Assembly (NCBI RefSeq): GCF_046159835.1
Contig: NZ_JBJXCY010000001.1
Coordinates: 1,178,001-1,242,000, forward strand
Length of the DNA stretch: 64,000 nucleotides
Origin: JACKJK01 sp046159835
GTDB lineage: Bacteria; Pseudomonadota; Alphaproteobacteria; Rhizobiales; Tepidamorphaceae
Reading direction: 5' to 3'
The notes under the pieces are model-generated. The model was not told the origin of the DNA. It was given only the letters and a program-made list of their open reading frames with translations, and did no database searches. A program made the translations under genes and the position numbers. Numbering within the stretch: the stretch's first letter is position 1; each line of letters begins with the position of its first letter. Shown here one piece after another: positions 26,617 through 35,974 of the stretch.

Positions 26617-27837
26617 ATGCAGGAATTTCACCGCATCAAGCGGTTGCCGCCATACGTGTTCGAAGAGGTCAACCGGCTGAAGGCAGGCGCGCGCGCCCGC
26701 GGCGCCGACATCATCGATCTCGGCATGGGCAACCCGGATCTGCCGACCCCGCGCCACATCGAGGAAAAGGTCATCGAGACCATCGGCAAGCCGCGCACCA
26801 ACCGGTATTCGGCCTCGCGCGGCATTCCCGGTCTTCGCCGCGCGCAAGCCGCCTATTACGAGCGCCGCTTCGGCGTGAAGCTCAACCCGGATACACAGGT
26901 CGTCGCGACTCTCGGCTCCAAGGAAGGCTTCGCTAACATGGCGCAGGCGATCACCGCGCCGGGCGATGTGGTGCTGTGCCCCAACCCGAGCTACCCGATC
27001 CACGCCTTCGGCTTCCTGATGGCGGGCGGAACGATTCGCTCGGTTCCCGCCGAGCCGGGGCCGGAATTCTTCGCCGCCGCCGAGCGCGCGGTGCGCCATT
27101 CGATCCCGAAGCCGATCGCGATGATCCTGTGCTACCCGGCGAACCCGACGGCTGCCGTCGCCGATCTCGAATTCTACCGGGACGCGGTCGCCTTCGCGAA
27201 GAAGCACGACATCATCCTGCTGTCGGATCTCGCCTATTCGGAAATCTATTTCGACGGCAACCCGCCGCCCTCCGTTCTGCAAGTGCCGGGCGCGATGGAC
27301 GTGACGGTCGAGTTCACCTCGCTGTCGAAGACCTACTCCATGCCGGGCTACCGCATCGGCTTTGCGGTCGGCAACGAACGGCTGATCGCCGCGCTGGCGC
27401 GGGTGAAGTCCTACCTCGACTACGGCGCATTCACGCCCGTTCAGGTCGGTGCCGCCGCTGCCTTGAACGGTCCCGACGACTGCATCGCGGAAGCCCGCCA
27501 GATCTACCAGGAGCGTCGTGACGCGCTGGTGGAGAGCTTCGGCCGCGCCGGCTGGGATGTCCCGCCGCCGGCTGCCAGCATGTTTGCCTGGGCACCGGTC
27601 CCGGAGGCCTTCCGTGACCTCGGCTCGCTTGAATTCACCAAGCTGCTGCTCGAAAAGGCGGACGTTGCCGTGTCGCCCGGCATCGGCTTTGGCGAGCATG
27701 GCGATGGCTATGTGCGCATCGCGCTTGTGGAGAACGAGCAGCGCATTCGCCAGGCAGCGCGAAATCTGCGGCGTTTCCTTGCCTCCGCACCGGAAACGAT
27801 GCACAACGTCATCGCGCTAAAGGGGGCCGCTTCCTGA
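26617..27837 (+). CDS. PLP aminotransferase class I/II (AlaC / LL-diaminopimelate aminotransferase-like)
   Basis: Fold-type I aminotransferase of 406 residues. DLGMGNPDLPTPRHI is the substrate-side N-terminal motif, NPTAAVADLEFY holds the cofactor Asn region, and SLSKTYSMPGYRIG contains the PLP lysine. CGGAG lies six bases before ATG 26617. The gene stands directly before hom, glpX and recJ, an order common in Rhizobiales, where it is annotated as an LL-diaminopimelate or alanine aminotransferase. The exact substrate is undecided; alanine/glutamate exchange or an aspartate-pathway role are both possible. Confidence 0.87.
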   Translation: MQEFHRIKRLPPYVFEEVNRLKAGARARGADIIDLGMGNPDLPTPRHIEEKVIETIGKPRTNRYSASRGIPGLRRAQAAYYERRFGVKLNPDTQVVATLGSKEGFANMAQAITAPGDVVLCPNPSYPIHAFGFLMAGGTIRSVPAEPGPEFFAAAERAVRHSIPKPIAMILCYPANPTAAVADLEFYRDAVAFAKKHDIILLSDLAYSEIYFDGNPPPSVLQVPGAMDVTVEFTSLSKTYSMPGYRIGFAVGNERLIAALARVKSYLDYGAFTPVQVGAAAALNGPDDCIAEARQIYQERRDALVESFGRAGWDVPPPAASMFAWAPVPEAFRDLGSLEFTKLLLEKADVAVSPGIGFGEHGDGYVRIALVENEQRIRQAARNLRRFLASAPETMHNVIALKGAAS

Positions 27838-27968
27838 CGGCGCGCAGGGGCCATATTCCGGCCCCGCATTCGAACGGCCCCATCCAAGTTCACCTCCGGC
27901 ATATGGTCGGCCTGGGGCTGGCGTTGTCATTCGCTGGCCGGCAGCAAGAATTTCGGGAGTAACCACGC

Positions 27969-29270
27969 ATGACGCGTCCGCTGCGCATCGGGATCGCGGG
28001 GCTGGGAACCGTCGGCGCGTCCGTGGCACGGATCGTTGCCGCCAAGGCCGAGGCCCTGGCGCTGCGCGCCGGTCGTGAGATCGAGATCTCCGGCGTCAGC
28101 GCGCGCGACCGCTCGCGCGACCGTGGCGTGGACCTGTCCGGCGCGACGTGGTTCGACGATCCGGTGGACCTCGCCAAGAGCGACGAGATCGACGTCTTCG
28201 TCGAGCTGATCGGCGGGTCCAACGGTCCGGCACGCGCTTCGGTGGAAGCCGCTCTCGATGCCGGCAAGCAGGTCGTCACCGCCAACAAGGCGCTGCTGGC
28301 CGAATCCGGTCTCGCGCTTGCCCGAATGGCGGAAGCAGCCGGCGTCTCCATCGGATTTGAAGCGGCGGTCGCCGGCGGTATCCCTGTCATCAAGACCGTG
28401 CGCGAAGCCGCCAGCGCCAATGACGTATCGCGCGTCTTCGGCATCCTCAACGGCACATGCAACTACATCCTGACGCGCATGGAAGACGAGGGGCTCGACT
28501 TTGAAGCCTGTCTCGCCGATGCGCAGCGCCTCGGCTATGCCGAAGCCGACCCCACCGCCGATATCGACGGCCACGACTCAGCGCACAAGCTGGCGCTTCT
28601 CGCCACGATTGCCTTTGGCAGCGAAGTGGAAATCGGCTCGGTCTACCTGGAAGGCATTTCGTCGATCTCCCAGCCCGACCTGAAGGCTGCCGACGAACTC
28701 GGCTACCGCATCAAGCTGCTCGGCGTCGCGCGCCGCACCCAGCAGGGCATCGAACTGCGCGTCACCCCGACCATGATCCCCAAGACCGCGCCGATGGCGC
28801 GTGTGTCCGGCGTACTGAACGCCGTCGGCATCAATGGCGATGCCTTTGGCGAGATCACCATGGTCGGTGCGGGCGCGGGTGGCGATGCGACGGCCTCTGC
28901 CGTCATTTCCGATATCGTGGACGTGGCCTGCGGACGCCATTCGCCTGTCTTCGCCATTCCGGCGGACAAGCTGGCACCTGCCAATTCCTCCACGATCCGC
29001 ATGCATGCCGGGCCGTATTACGTGCGGCTCGACGTTCACGACCGGCCCGGTGCATTCGCCGGTATCGCCACCCGGATGGCGGAGGCCGGCATCTCGCTGG
29101 AGAGCATCGTCCAGCACGGACGCGGCGAAAGCGCCTCGCAGACGCCGCTGCCGGTCATCATCATCACGCACGACACGATGGAACAGCACATCCGCGAAGC
29201 GTTGTCGCGCATCGAGGCGGACGGCCATATTGAGGGCCAGCCGCAAATGATCCGAATCGAGAGAGCCTGA
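27969..29270 (+). CDS. hom: Homoserine dehydrogenase
   Basis: Reduces aspartate semialdehyde to homoserine for methionine, threonine and isoleucine synthesis. The N-terminal IGIAGLGTVGASVARI is the NAD(P) loop, and GILNGTCNYILTRMEDEG and AEADPTADIDGHD are catalytic-core signatures. A C-terminal ACT domain (YYVRLDVHDRPGAFAGIA) suggests feedback control by threonine. 433 residues, full length. CGGGAGTAACCACGC precedes ATG 27969. It supplies homoserine that, after acetylation, is used by metY elsewhere in this window. Confidence 0.95.
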   Translation: MTRPLRIGIAGLGTVGASVARIVAAKAEALALRAGREIEISGVSARDRSRDRGVDLSGATWFDDPVDLAKSDEIDVFVELIGGSNGPARASVEAALDAGKQVVTANKALLAESGLALARMAEAAGVSIGFEAAVAGGIPVIKTVREAASANDVSRVFGILNGTCNYILTRMEDEGLDFEACLADAQRLGYAEADPTADIDGHDSAHKLALLATIAFGSEVEIGSVYLEGISSISQPDLKAADELGYRIKLLGVARRTQQGIELRVTPTMIPKTAPMARVSGVLNAVGINGDAFGEITMVGAGAGGDATASAVISDIVDVACGRHSPVFAIPADKLAPANSSTIRMHAGPYYVRLDVHDRPGAFAGIATRMAEAGISLESIVQHGRGESASQTPLPVIIITHDTMEQHIREALSRIEADGHIEGQPQMIRIERA

Positions 29271-29314
29271 CGGGCGCTGCCCGGCACCCAAGCAGGAAGA
29301 GGGACCGAAAACCC

Positions 29315-30304
29315 ATGTCGACCCAAGATGAGACCCTGAGCGCGGTCATCGACCGCATCCTTACGCTGGAAATCGTCCGCGTGACCGAACGCGCCGCCGT
29401 CGCAGCCGCCCGCCAGCGCGGGCGCGGCGACGAGCGCGCCGCCGACCAAGCCGCCGTGGATGCCATGCGCCGCGAGCTGAACCGCCTGCCGATCGACGGC
29501 ACCGTCGTCATCGGCGAGGGCGAGCGTGACGAGGCCCCGATGCTGTTCATCGGCGAGAAGGTCGGTCTTGGCACAGGCCCGAAGGTCGACATCGCGCTCG
29601 ATCCGCTGGAAGGCACGACGATCTGCGCCAAGGACCTGCCGAACTCGCTTGCCGTGATTGCCATCGCCGAGGCCGGCAGCCTGCTGAACGCGCCCGACGT
29701 CTACATGGACAAGATCGCGGTCGGACCGGGCTACGAGCCGGGCATCGTCGATATCGACGCGTCGCCCAAGGCCAATATCGAGAAGCTCGCCAAGGCCAAG
29801 GGTGTTCCCGCCAACGAGATCACGGCCTGCGTGCTGGACCGTCCGCGCCATGCCAAGATCATCGAGGAAATCCGCGGCATGGGCGCCAGCATCCGCCTCA
29901 TCGGTGACGGCGACATTGCCGGCGTGATCCACACCACCAACTTCGACGAGACCGGCATCGACATCTACATGGGTGTCGGCGGTGCGCCGGAAGGCGTCCT
30001 CGCGGCAGCAGCCCTGCGTTGCATCGGTGGCCAGATGCAGGCCCGCCTGATCCTCGACACCGACGAGAAGAAGGAACGCGCCACCCGCATGGGCATCAAG
30101 GACCACGACCGCGTCTACTCAATGGAAGACATGGCCAAGGGTGACGTGCTGTTCGCAGCGACCGGCGTGACCGACGGCAACCTTCTCGACGGCGTTCGCT
30201 TCGGCAAGTCGATTATCCACACCGAAACGCTGGTGATGCGGTCGGCCACGCAGACCGTTCGCACGATCCGCGCCGAACACCGCCACTTCGCCAAGTTCCA
30301 TTGA
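29315..30304 (+). CDS. glpX: Class II fructose-1,6-bisphosphatase
   Basis: Metal-dependent phosphatase of gluconeogenesis. VIGEGERDEAPMLFIGE, DPLEGTTICAK and VGGAPEGVLAAAALRC are the GlpX family signatures. 329 residues, normal length. It lies 44 bases after hom and its stop is 17 bases from the recJ ATG, so the aminotransferase-hom-glpX-recJ string may be one operon. With PPi-PFK at 21558-22712, the cell has two routes from fructose 1,6-bisphosphate to fructose 6-phosphate. Confidence 0.95.
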   Translation: MSTQDETLSAVIDRILTLEIVRVTERAAVAAARQRGRGDERAADQAAVDAMRRELNRLPIDGTVVIGEGERDEAPMLFIGEKVGLGTGPKVDIALDPLEGTTICAKDLPNSLAVIAIAEAGSLLNAPDVYMDKIAVGPGYEPGIVDIDASPKANIEKLAKAKGVPANEITACVLDRPRHAKIIEEIRGMGASIRLIGDGDIAGVIHTTNFDETGIDIYMGVGGAPEGVLAAAALRCIGGQMQARLILDTDEKKERATRMGIKDHDRVYSMEDMAKGDVLFAATGVTDGNLLDGVRFGKSIIHTETLVMRSATQTVRTIRAEHRHFAKFH

Positions 30305-30321
30305 TCGAGGCGGGCCCGGCG

Positions 30322-32106
30322 ATGGCAGGCCCGCTTGAAAGAAACGCGCTGCTCGGCGTGACGGCGTCGGCCTGTGGCCGGCGCTGGGTTGACCGGCTGC
30401 CCGAAGGCGCGCTGCGCCTCGTCCACGGGCTTGCCGAGCGGCTGGATATCCCGGAGATCGTCGCCCGCGTGCTGCTGGCGCGCGGCGTCGACCCGGACGA
30501 TGCGGAAGCCTTTCTCGAACCGCGCCTGCGCGACACCATGCCCGACCCGCGCAGCCTGACGGACTGTCAGGCGGCCGCCGCCCGCATCGTGCAGGCGATT
30601 ACGACCGGCGAGCGCGTCGGCATCTTCGGCGATTATGACGTGGACGGCGCGACGTCGAGCGCGCTGCTCCACCGTTTCCTGAGCCATTTCGGCCTGCGCG
30701 CCGATATCCACATTCCCGACCGCATCTTCGAAGGCTACGGGCCGAATGACGCGGCTTTCGAGAAATTCGCGGCAGACGGCTGCGCGCTGGTGGTCACGGT
30801 CGACTGCGGCACACTGAGCCACGACACGATCGCCCATGCGCGCGCCATGGGCCTCGACGTGGTGGTGATCGACCATCACCAGGCGGGCGAGACCTTGCCG
30901 GATGCCAATGCGCTGGTGAACCCCAACCGCGCCGACGACATTTCCGGCCAGGGGCATCTTGCAGCCGTCGGTGTCGTCTTCCTCGTCGTCGTGGAGGCCG
31001 CGCGGCAACTGCGCGAAGCCGGTCGCACCGACTTGCCGAACCTGATGGGCTGGCTCGATCTCGTCGCGCTCGGCACCGTTGCGGACGTGGTGCCGCTCAC
31101 TGGCCTCAACCGCGCCTTCGTCGCACAGGGGCTGAAGATCCTGCACCGGCGCGAAAGCCCGGGCCTGCGCGCGCTGTGCGATGCCTCGCGGATGCGCGAC
31201 GCGCCAACGCCCTACCATCTCGGCTTCCTGCTCGGGCCGCGCATCAACGCCGGCGGTCGAATCGGCGATGCCGGTCTCGGTGCGCGGCTACTCACAACGC
31301 TGGACGATACCGAGGCCGGACGCATCGCCGCACTGCTCGACCAGTTGAATGGCGAGCGGCAAGCGATGGAGAAAGAAGCGCTGGAAGATGCGATGGGGCA
31401 GGCGGAGGGGCTCGCCGCGGCAGACGCCGCCGTCATCCTCGTGTCCAGCGACGACTGGCACCCGGGCATCGTCGGGCTGATCGCCGCGCGCCTGAAGGAG
31501 AAGTTCCGCAAGCCCGCCATCGCCGTAACGTTCTCCGGCGGCGGCGCAGGGGCAGGCTCGGCCCGCTCACTCATCGGCGTGGACATCGGTCGCGCGATCC
31601 GTGGCGCGGTCGATGCAGGCCACCTGGTGAAGGGCGGCGGCCACGCCATGGCCGCTGGCCTCACGGTGGAGCGCGAGCGCCTCGCGCATCTCGGCGACCA
31701 TCTGAACGGCCTGCTGGCGGAAGCCGTGGCGCAGGCCAGCGCGCGCGATGACATGAAGATCGACGGCGCACTGACCGCCGGTGCCGCAACAATCGAACTC
31801 GTCACGGCGCTGGAGCGGGCAGGGCCGTACGGCACCGGCCACGCAGAGCCGACGGTCGTCCTGCCGTCGCACCGGCTGACATTCGTGGAGGAGACCGCGC
31901 AGGGGCACGTGCGCCTCGCGCTGGCCTCTGCCGGTGGCGACAAGATCCAGGGCATCGCGTTTCGAGCCGGCGATGCCCCGCTGGGCGATTTCCTGAAAGC
32001 CAGGCGCGGCAGCAACATTCACGCCGCCGGCTCGCTGCGCATCAATCGCTGGGGCGGCTCCCAGTCGGTCCAGTTGCAGCTGCGCGATGCCGCCGACCCG
32101 GCCTGA
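30322..32106 (+). CDS. recJ: Single-stranded-DNA-specific exonuclease RecJ
   Basis: 5'-3' ssDNA exonuclease for recombination and mismatch repair. The DHH phosphoesterase motifs FGDYDVDGATSSA and VIDHHQAGE are intact. DHHA1 follows with GGRIGDAGLGARLL and SGGGAGAGSARS, with GGHAMAAG further on, and an OB-like C-terminus. About 594 residues from ATG 30322; a TTG at 30301 overlapping the glpX stop is an alternative but lacks a ribosome site. Last gene of the presumed operon; convergent with the class III aminotransferase. Confidence 0.93.
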   Translation: MAGPLERNALLGVTASACGRRWVDRLPEGALRLVHGLAERLDIPEIVARVLLARGVDPDDAEAFLEPRLRDTMPDPRSLTDCQAAAARIVQAITTGERVGIFGDYDVDGATSSALLHRFLSHFGLRADIHIPDRIFEGYGPNDAAFEKFAADGCALVVTVDCGTLSHDTIAHARAMGLDVVVIDHHQAGETLPDANALVNPNRADDISGQGHLAAVGVVFLVVVEAARQLREAGRTDLPNLMGWLDLVALGTVADVVPLTGLNRAFVAQGLKILHRRESPGLRALCDASRMRDAPTPYHLGFLLGPRINAGGRIGDAGLGARLLTTLDDTEAGRIAALLDQLNGERQAMEKEALEDAMGQAEGLAAADAAVILVSSDDWHPGIVGLIAARLKEKFRKPAIAVTFSGGGAGAGSARSLIGVDIGRAIRGAVDAGHLVKGGGHAMAAGLTVERERLAHLGDHLNGLLAEAVAQASARDDMKIDGALTAGAATIELVTALERAGPYGTGHAEPTVVLPSHRLTFVEETAQGHVRLALASAGGDKIQGIAFRAGDAPLGDFLKARRGSNIHAAGSLRINRWGGSQSVQLQLRDAADPA

Positions 32107-32118
32107 CGGGGCAGGTTT

Positions 32119-33450
32119 TCAGGCGGCCATGGTCGCCTTGTCGATGGCGTTGCCGAGCTTCTCGACCAACTCATCGATCTGCGCATCCTCGATGATGAAT
32201 GGCGGCGCGAGCAGCACGTGGTCACCCTTGCGCCCGTCGATGGTGCCGCCCATCGGGTAGCAGATCAGCCCGTTCTCGAAGGCGGTCGCCTTGATCGTCT
32301 TGTTGATGCCGCGTGCCGGATCGAACGGGGCCTTCGTCTCCCGGTCCTCGACCAGCTCAAGCCCTTGGAACAGCCCGCGCCCGCGAATGTCGCCGACATG
32401 CGGGTGCTGGCCGAAGCGTTCCGTCAACGCGGCGCGCAGCTTCTCGCCGCGCTCCATCACGCCGGCGGCCACTCCATCGTCGATCAGCCTATCAAGCACG
32501 GCCTTTGCGCCCGCGCAGGCCGCCGGATGGCCCATGTAGGTGTGTCCGTGCTGGAAGAAGCCGCTGCCGTTCTCGATCGTCTCATAGATCGACTGGCTGC
32601 ACAGCATCGCGCCGACGGGCTGGTAGCCCGCACCAAGCCCCTTGGCGATGGCCATGATGTCTGGTGCTACACCGTCCTGCTCGCAGGCAAAGAGCGTGCC
32701 GGTGCGGCCCATGCCGCACATCACCTCGTCGAGGATCAGCAGCACGCCGTGGGCATCGCAGATTTCGCGGATGCGCCGGAAATATCCTTCCACGGCGGGG
32801 ACCGCCCCTGCTGTCGCGCCGACGACAGGCTCGGCGATGAAGGCGAGCACTTTGTCCGGTCCGATCTTGCGGATCTGCGCGTCCAGCTCGTTGGCCGCGC
32901 GCAATCCGTAATCCGCGTCGCTCTCGCTGTCATGCTTCTCGCGGTAGGCGTAGCACGGAGAGATGTGGGTGGTTTCGATCATCATCGGCGCGAAGGGTTC
33001 GCGCCGCCACATGTTGCCACCGGCGGCCAGCGCGCCGAGCGTGTTGCCGTGGTAGCTCTGGCGACGCGCGATGATGTGCGTGCGGCTCGCCTGGCCCGCC
33101 TCGATGGCATACTGGCGCGCCAGCTTGATGGCCGCTTCCATCGCCTCCGAACCCCCTGACAGGAGGTAGACGCGCTCGATGCCATCGGGCGCATGCGCGA
33201 TCAGCTTGTCGGCCAGCCCTTCGGCGGCATCGGAGGTGAAGAAGCCGGTATGCGCGAAGGCCAGCTTGTCCATCTGCGCCTTGATGGCTTCCGTCACCTT
33301 GGGGTCGGAATGCCCGAGGCAGGAAACCGCCGCCCCGCCGGAGCCATCCAGGTAGCGCTTGCCGTTTGTGTCGACGATGTAGCAGCCGTCGCCGCGCTCG
33401 GCCGTCGGCAGCTTTGACTTGGTGTGGCGTCCGAAAATGTGTCCGGTCAT
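32119..33450 (-). CDS. Class III (omega-type) PLP aminotransferase
   Basis: A fold-type I aminotransferase of 443 residues from the ornithine/omega-amino-acid group. YLDGSGGAAVSCLGHSDP is the N-terminal signature, LILDEVMCGMGRTG carries the cofactor Asp, and AIAKGLGAGYQPVGA the PLP lysine. The substrate is unknown; omega-amino acids, polyamines or beta-alanine-pyruvate exchange are typical. ATG 33450 with no close partner gene. It lies immediately left of tRNA-Arg and ends the intact chromosomal block before the island. Confidence 0.87.
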   Translation of the reverse strand: MTGHIFGRHTKSKLPTAERGDGCYIVDTNGKRYLDGSGGAAVSCLGHSDPKVTEAIKAQMDKLAFAHTGFFTSDAAEGLADKLIAHAPDGIERVYLLSGGSEAMEAAIKLARQYAIEAGQASRTHIIARRQSYHGNTLGALAAGGNMWRREPFAPMMIETTHISPCYAYREKHDSESDADYGLRAANELDAQIRKIGPDKVLAFIAEPVVGATAGAVPAVEGYFRRIREICDAHGVLLILDEVMCGMGRTGTLFACEQDGVAPDIMAIAKGLGAGYQPVGAMLCSQSIYETIENGSGFFQHGHTYMGHPAACAGAKAVLDRLIDDGVAAGVMERGEKLRAALTERFGQHPHVGDIRGRGLFQGLELVEDRETKAPFDPARGINKTIKATAFENGLICYPMGGTIDGRKGDHVLLAPPFIIEDAQIDELVEKLGNAIDKATMAA

Positions 33451-33617
33451 GGCGCTCGTCCCCGCAAGGTCGCCTGCGTGCGTGGTTGCAGGCTTTTCCT
33501 CGCAAGGTTAGGCGATCTGACGCGTTCGTCCAGCGACATTGGCGTGCAGGGCGTGCGACCAGTTTGCAATTTTATCGAAAGGCCCGGTCTGTTAGAACGC
33601 AGCCCTTGGCTGGCATA

Positions 33618-33694
33618 GGCCCCGTAGCTCAGCAGGATAGAGCATCAGATTCCTAATCTGAGGGTCACAGGTTCAAATCCTGTCGGGGTCACCA
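33618..33694 (+). tRNA. tRNA-Arg (anticodon CCU)
   Basis: Acceptor GGCCCCG pairs with CGGGGTC, CCA is encoded, the anticodon stem is TCAGA/TCTGA and the loop TTCCTAA gives anticodon CCU (reads AGG). The T loop is GTTCAAATCC. The last 45 bases form part of the 46-bp repeat at the island end, so this 3' part was most likely supplied by the element on integration. Confidence 0.96.
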
Positions 33695-33695
33695 G
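33650..33695 (+). repeat. attL, left 46-bp direct repeat inside tRNA-Arg
   Basis: Runs from the anticodon loop to one base past CCA. Identical to 46344-46389 except for A at 33675 against G at 46369. Confidence 0.93.
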
Positions 33696-33742
33696 CAATT
33701 CCAACAATTTTTTTGGATTGCGTTCTGCGAAATCAATGCACA

Positions 33743-33762
33743 TGTCCGGCTAATGTCCGGCA
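33743..33762 (+). repeat. Left arm-type repeat pair (candidate integrase binding)
   Basis: Two TGTCCGGC units starting 11 bases apart (33743 and 33754). A matching pair with the same phasing lies at 46182-46201 beside the integrase start. Confidence 0.6.
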
Positions 33763-33771
33763 GTCTCCGCG

Positions 33772-34128
33772 TCATTTGTGGAGCCGATTTGCGGCCAGTG
33801 CCTCGATGGTAGCAAGTGCGATTTTGAGGTCGTCGGCTCGCAACTGGGACAGTTTGCCTACTGCGCTAGCTAACGTGTCATCAGCGTCAGCTTCCCGCCC
33901 AATGTCCGACAGATCGTTAAACAACTCGCTCGTTGGCATATCGAGCGCTGCGGCGATCCGTTCCAGCGTTTCAACTGATGGCCAATTCTCACCGCGTTCG
34001 ATGAGGCTGATAGCATCGACGGATCGATTGATCCGCGCCGCTAGCTCCTCTTGGGAATTAGAGCGCGCTTTTCTTAGGGTGCGGATGCGATGGCCGAGTG
34101 CCTTCTTGATGTCCATGACCCGGATCAT
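33772..34128 (-). CDS. XRE-family helix-turn-helix regulator
   Basis: A small DNA-binding protein of about 118 residues. The helix-turn-helix lies near the N-terminus: LGHRIRTLRKARSNSQEELA then RSVDAISLIERGENWPSVETL. The C-terminal half is helical and may dimerise. ATG 34128 is used; ATG 34116 is equally possible, as neither has a good ribosome site. It is the first island gene beside attL and is divergent from the membrane protein at 34282. GTAACG repeats at 34200-34205 and 34213-34218 in the shared region could be its operator. A role as island repressor is inference. Confidence 0.82.
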   Translation of the reverse strand: MIRVMDIKKALGHRIRTLRKARSNSQEELAARINRSVDAISLIERGENWPSVETLERIAAALDMPTSELFNDLSDIGREADADDTLASAVGKLSQLRADDLKIALATIEALAANRLHK

Positions 34129-34281
34129 CTGTCCGAGCGGAGCCAGAGAAAACCGATCCAAAATCCGAATTAACGGCTATACTAAGACTTTTGATACGGG
34201 TAACGTTCACTTGTAACGACTTTGAGCCCGAGTGTCCTAAGATTGAACCCGGGTGCAATCAGGTGTTCGGGAGATATGCAG

Positions 34282-35088
34282 ATGCACGGGGCAGACGATT
34301 ACCAAACGGAAGAAAAAGCGATCCGCCAGCGAGGGCGGCGTTGGTTCGCAATCGCCCTGATCTTTTGTCTCGCGATCTACAACCTCCCTGCATTCGTAGG
34401 ATTGTGGTTCGAAGGCGATCACACCGGAAAGACACAACTAGTTGCAGTTGGAGCTGCCCAAGCGGCCTACGACCCGAAGGGCGCTAGCGAAGCAACTGGC
34501 GAGACAATCGAGGCGCTCAACGCAGGCGACCGGGAGTACGTCAAATTTGCTGCCATCGCGACCAATGCGATGCACTGGTGCGGCTTCTCCGGGCACACCG
34601 TGCCAAGCGATACCGTCCAAGCGATTGGCGTGAACAGGTTCGACTTCAAGCTTCAGGTCCGCGCACTGCACTCGGAATTCGTCAAGACCATCGAGCAGAT
34701 CTACGACTGGGAGACGTTCTGCGGAACGGACATCTTCATGCTGTTCGGCCCGGATGGACATTATTTTGTTGAAGGTGGCAGGTTCGCGGGTCGTGACCCG
34801 TGGGTTTTTCCGCTCACGCTCAAACCGGGAATGTCGGAAGCCAAACTCAAAGCAGAAGTTGAACTGACGGTTGCCTACTACGGGGCTGCTCGCTGCGGAA
34901 CCGAACTCGACTACGACAAGGAACAGGCATTCAAGGAGAAGCACGGTCTCGATCGGGAATGGTATGCCGCCCTTGATCAGGCCATTCCTCTGACGAACGA
35001 GGCATTTGCTCAACTGGGACCCGAGAGCGAGATGCAATGCGAGGCGTTCCTGAAAAACTACGACCATCTCGTCGCAGTCGGGCAGTAG
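34282..35088 (+). CDS. Hypothetical single-pass membrane protein
   Basis: A protein of about 268 residues, not recognised. A basic N-terminus is followed by one hydrophobic helix (about residues 22-41, FAIALIFCLAIYNLPAFVG) and a soluble, probably periplasmic part with several Cys residues (HWCGFSGH, FCGTDIF, AARCGTEL, MQCEAFL) that could form disulfides. GGGAG lies eight bases before ATG 34282; ATG 34276 is the alternative. It is the first of several rightward cargo genes. Confidence 0.65.
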   Translation: MHGADDYQTEEKAIRQRGRRWFAIALIFCLAIYNLPAFVGLWFEGDHTGKTQLVAVGAAQAAYDPKGASEATGETIEALNAGDREYVKFAAIATNAMHWCGFSGHTVPSDTVQAIGVNRFDFKLQVRALHSEFVKTIEQIYDWETFCGTDIFMLFGPDGHYFVEGGRFAGRDPWVFPLTLKPGMSEAKLKAEVELTVAYYGAARCGTELDYDKEQAFKEKHGLDREWYAALDQAIPLTNEAFAQLGPESEMQCEAFLKNYDHLVAVGQ

Positions 35089-35100
35089 GTAGCGACCCTT

Positions 35101-35550
35101 TTGCGGCCTAACCCATATCGATCCCAAAGCCATTTCCTGCAAGCCGCTGCGGAGGCCGCTGAAGCCAACTGGGCTGATCGCTACTACAACGGCTTCTCAA
35201 GCTCCGAACGGGCGCTGTCGAACGCCCCACAGCGCGTGGAGCGGTATCGAAAGGGCAACAACCCGACCGTCTGCTGCATAACGGGGTTTTCGCGGCCACA
35301 CGACATCAGGGGCAATGGGTACATCTACACCCATCTCGAGGACTATCGCGATCCGTTGAACTGGTATCCCTTGTCCAAGCATGCCCATCGGCTCTTGCAC
35401 CGAAGGTTTTTAGAGCCTGACGCTTGGCTTCGCTTTGCGGAAAAGCACCATCGGGAAGGGGCGTGGTTCACGATGCTTACGATGGACGTCCGCAAGATGT
35501 ATCAGCCCTTCAAAGAGATATATCCGACTGGTTTGCCCCCACTGAGTTGA
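35101..35550 (+). CDS. HNH-like hypothetical protein, possibly frameshifted
   Basis: A protein of about 149 residues starting at TTG 35101, 12 bases after the previous stop. The middle reads CCITGFSRPHDIRG then THLEDYRDPLNWYPL and SKHAHRLLHRR. The spacing resembles phage-type HNH proteins, in which HHEDY..PLDV.WLC..CH...H is usual, but several metal ligands differ, so nuclease activity is uncertain. The stop at 35550 is followed in another frame by plausible protein to 35681 (ending RIRNVIEPLKRVA), so the gene may have lost a longer C-terminus by a one-base change. Confidence 0.5.
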   Translation: MRPNPYRSQSHFLQAAAEAAEANWADRYYNGFSSSERALSNAPQRVERYRKGNNPTVCCITGFSRPHDIRGNGYIYTHLEDYRDPLNWYPLSKHAHRLLHRRFLEPDAWLRFAEKHHREGAWFTMLTMDVRKMYQPFKEIYPTGLPPLS

Positions 35551-35721
35551 TCGATGGGACCTACGCAGAAATTTTGCGTAGATGCGCGTACCGAAAGCCG
35601 AATAAACGCAATGAAATCAAAGCACGTTGCATCGCAATGCGTATTCGGAACGTGATTGAGCCTTTAAAGCGCGTTGCCTAAGCCATTTTCCTGTGAAAAA
35701 CTGACGTAACGAAAAAACAGG

Positions 35722-35907
35722 ATGGGTGGGAACGTGAAGCAATTGGCGATGGCAGTCGTTATTGCGCTGCCGATATTCGGTCATTCAGATATCCCCGAAA
35801 TGAATCAAATCAGCGCTACTCAGTTTGAACATGGTGGCGGCTGTCGGAAGAATTCTCCTCCCGGTCGTTGCTGTCACGCTGGCTCAAAGCCGTATCATTG
35901 CCACTGA
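35722..35907 (+). CDS. Small secreted Cys/His-rich protein (YHCH ending)
   Basis: A peptide of about 61 residues with a hydrophobic, signal-like N-terminus and the ending HGGGCRKNSPPGRCCHAG then YHCH. Short proteins with this SPPGxCCH...YHCH tail, or with YHYH tails, occur near or fused to thermonuclease-type nucleases, and here the next gene is such a nuclease. Metal binding is suggested by Cys/His spacing. ATG 35722 or GTG 35734. Function unknown. Confidence 0.5.
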   Translation: MGGNVKQLAMAVVIALPIFGHSDIPEMNQISATQFEHGGGCRKNSPPGRCCHAGSKPYHCH

Positions 35908-35974
35908 ACTTGCGAAGATCGATGGCGGGTCAACGCTCGATATCGATCTGCCATCCCTGAGGCACATCAAGAAT

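Noticed and set aside
35424..35681. Independent ORF overlapping the HNH-like gene
   Set aside because: Its first half is a shadow of the HNH-like ORF; only the part after 35550 looks like protein, better explained as a frameshifted tail.
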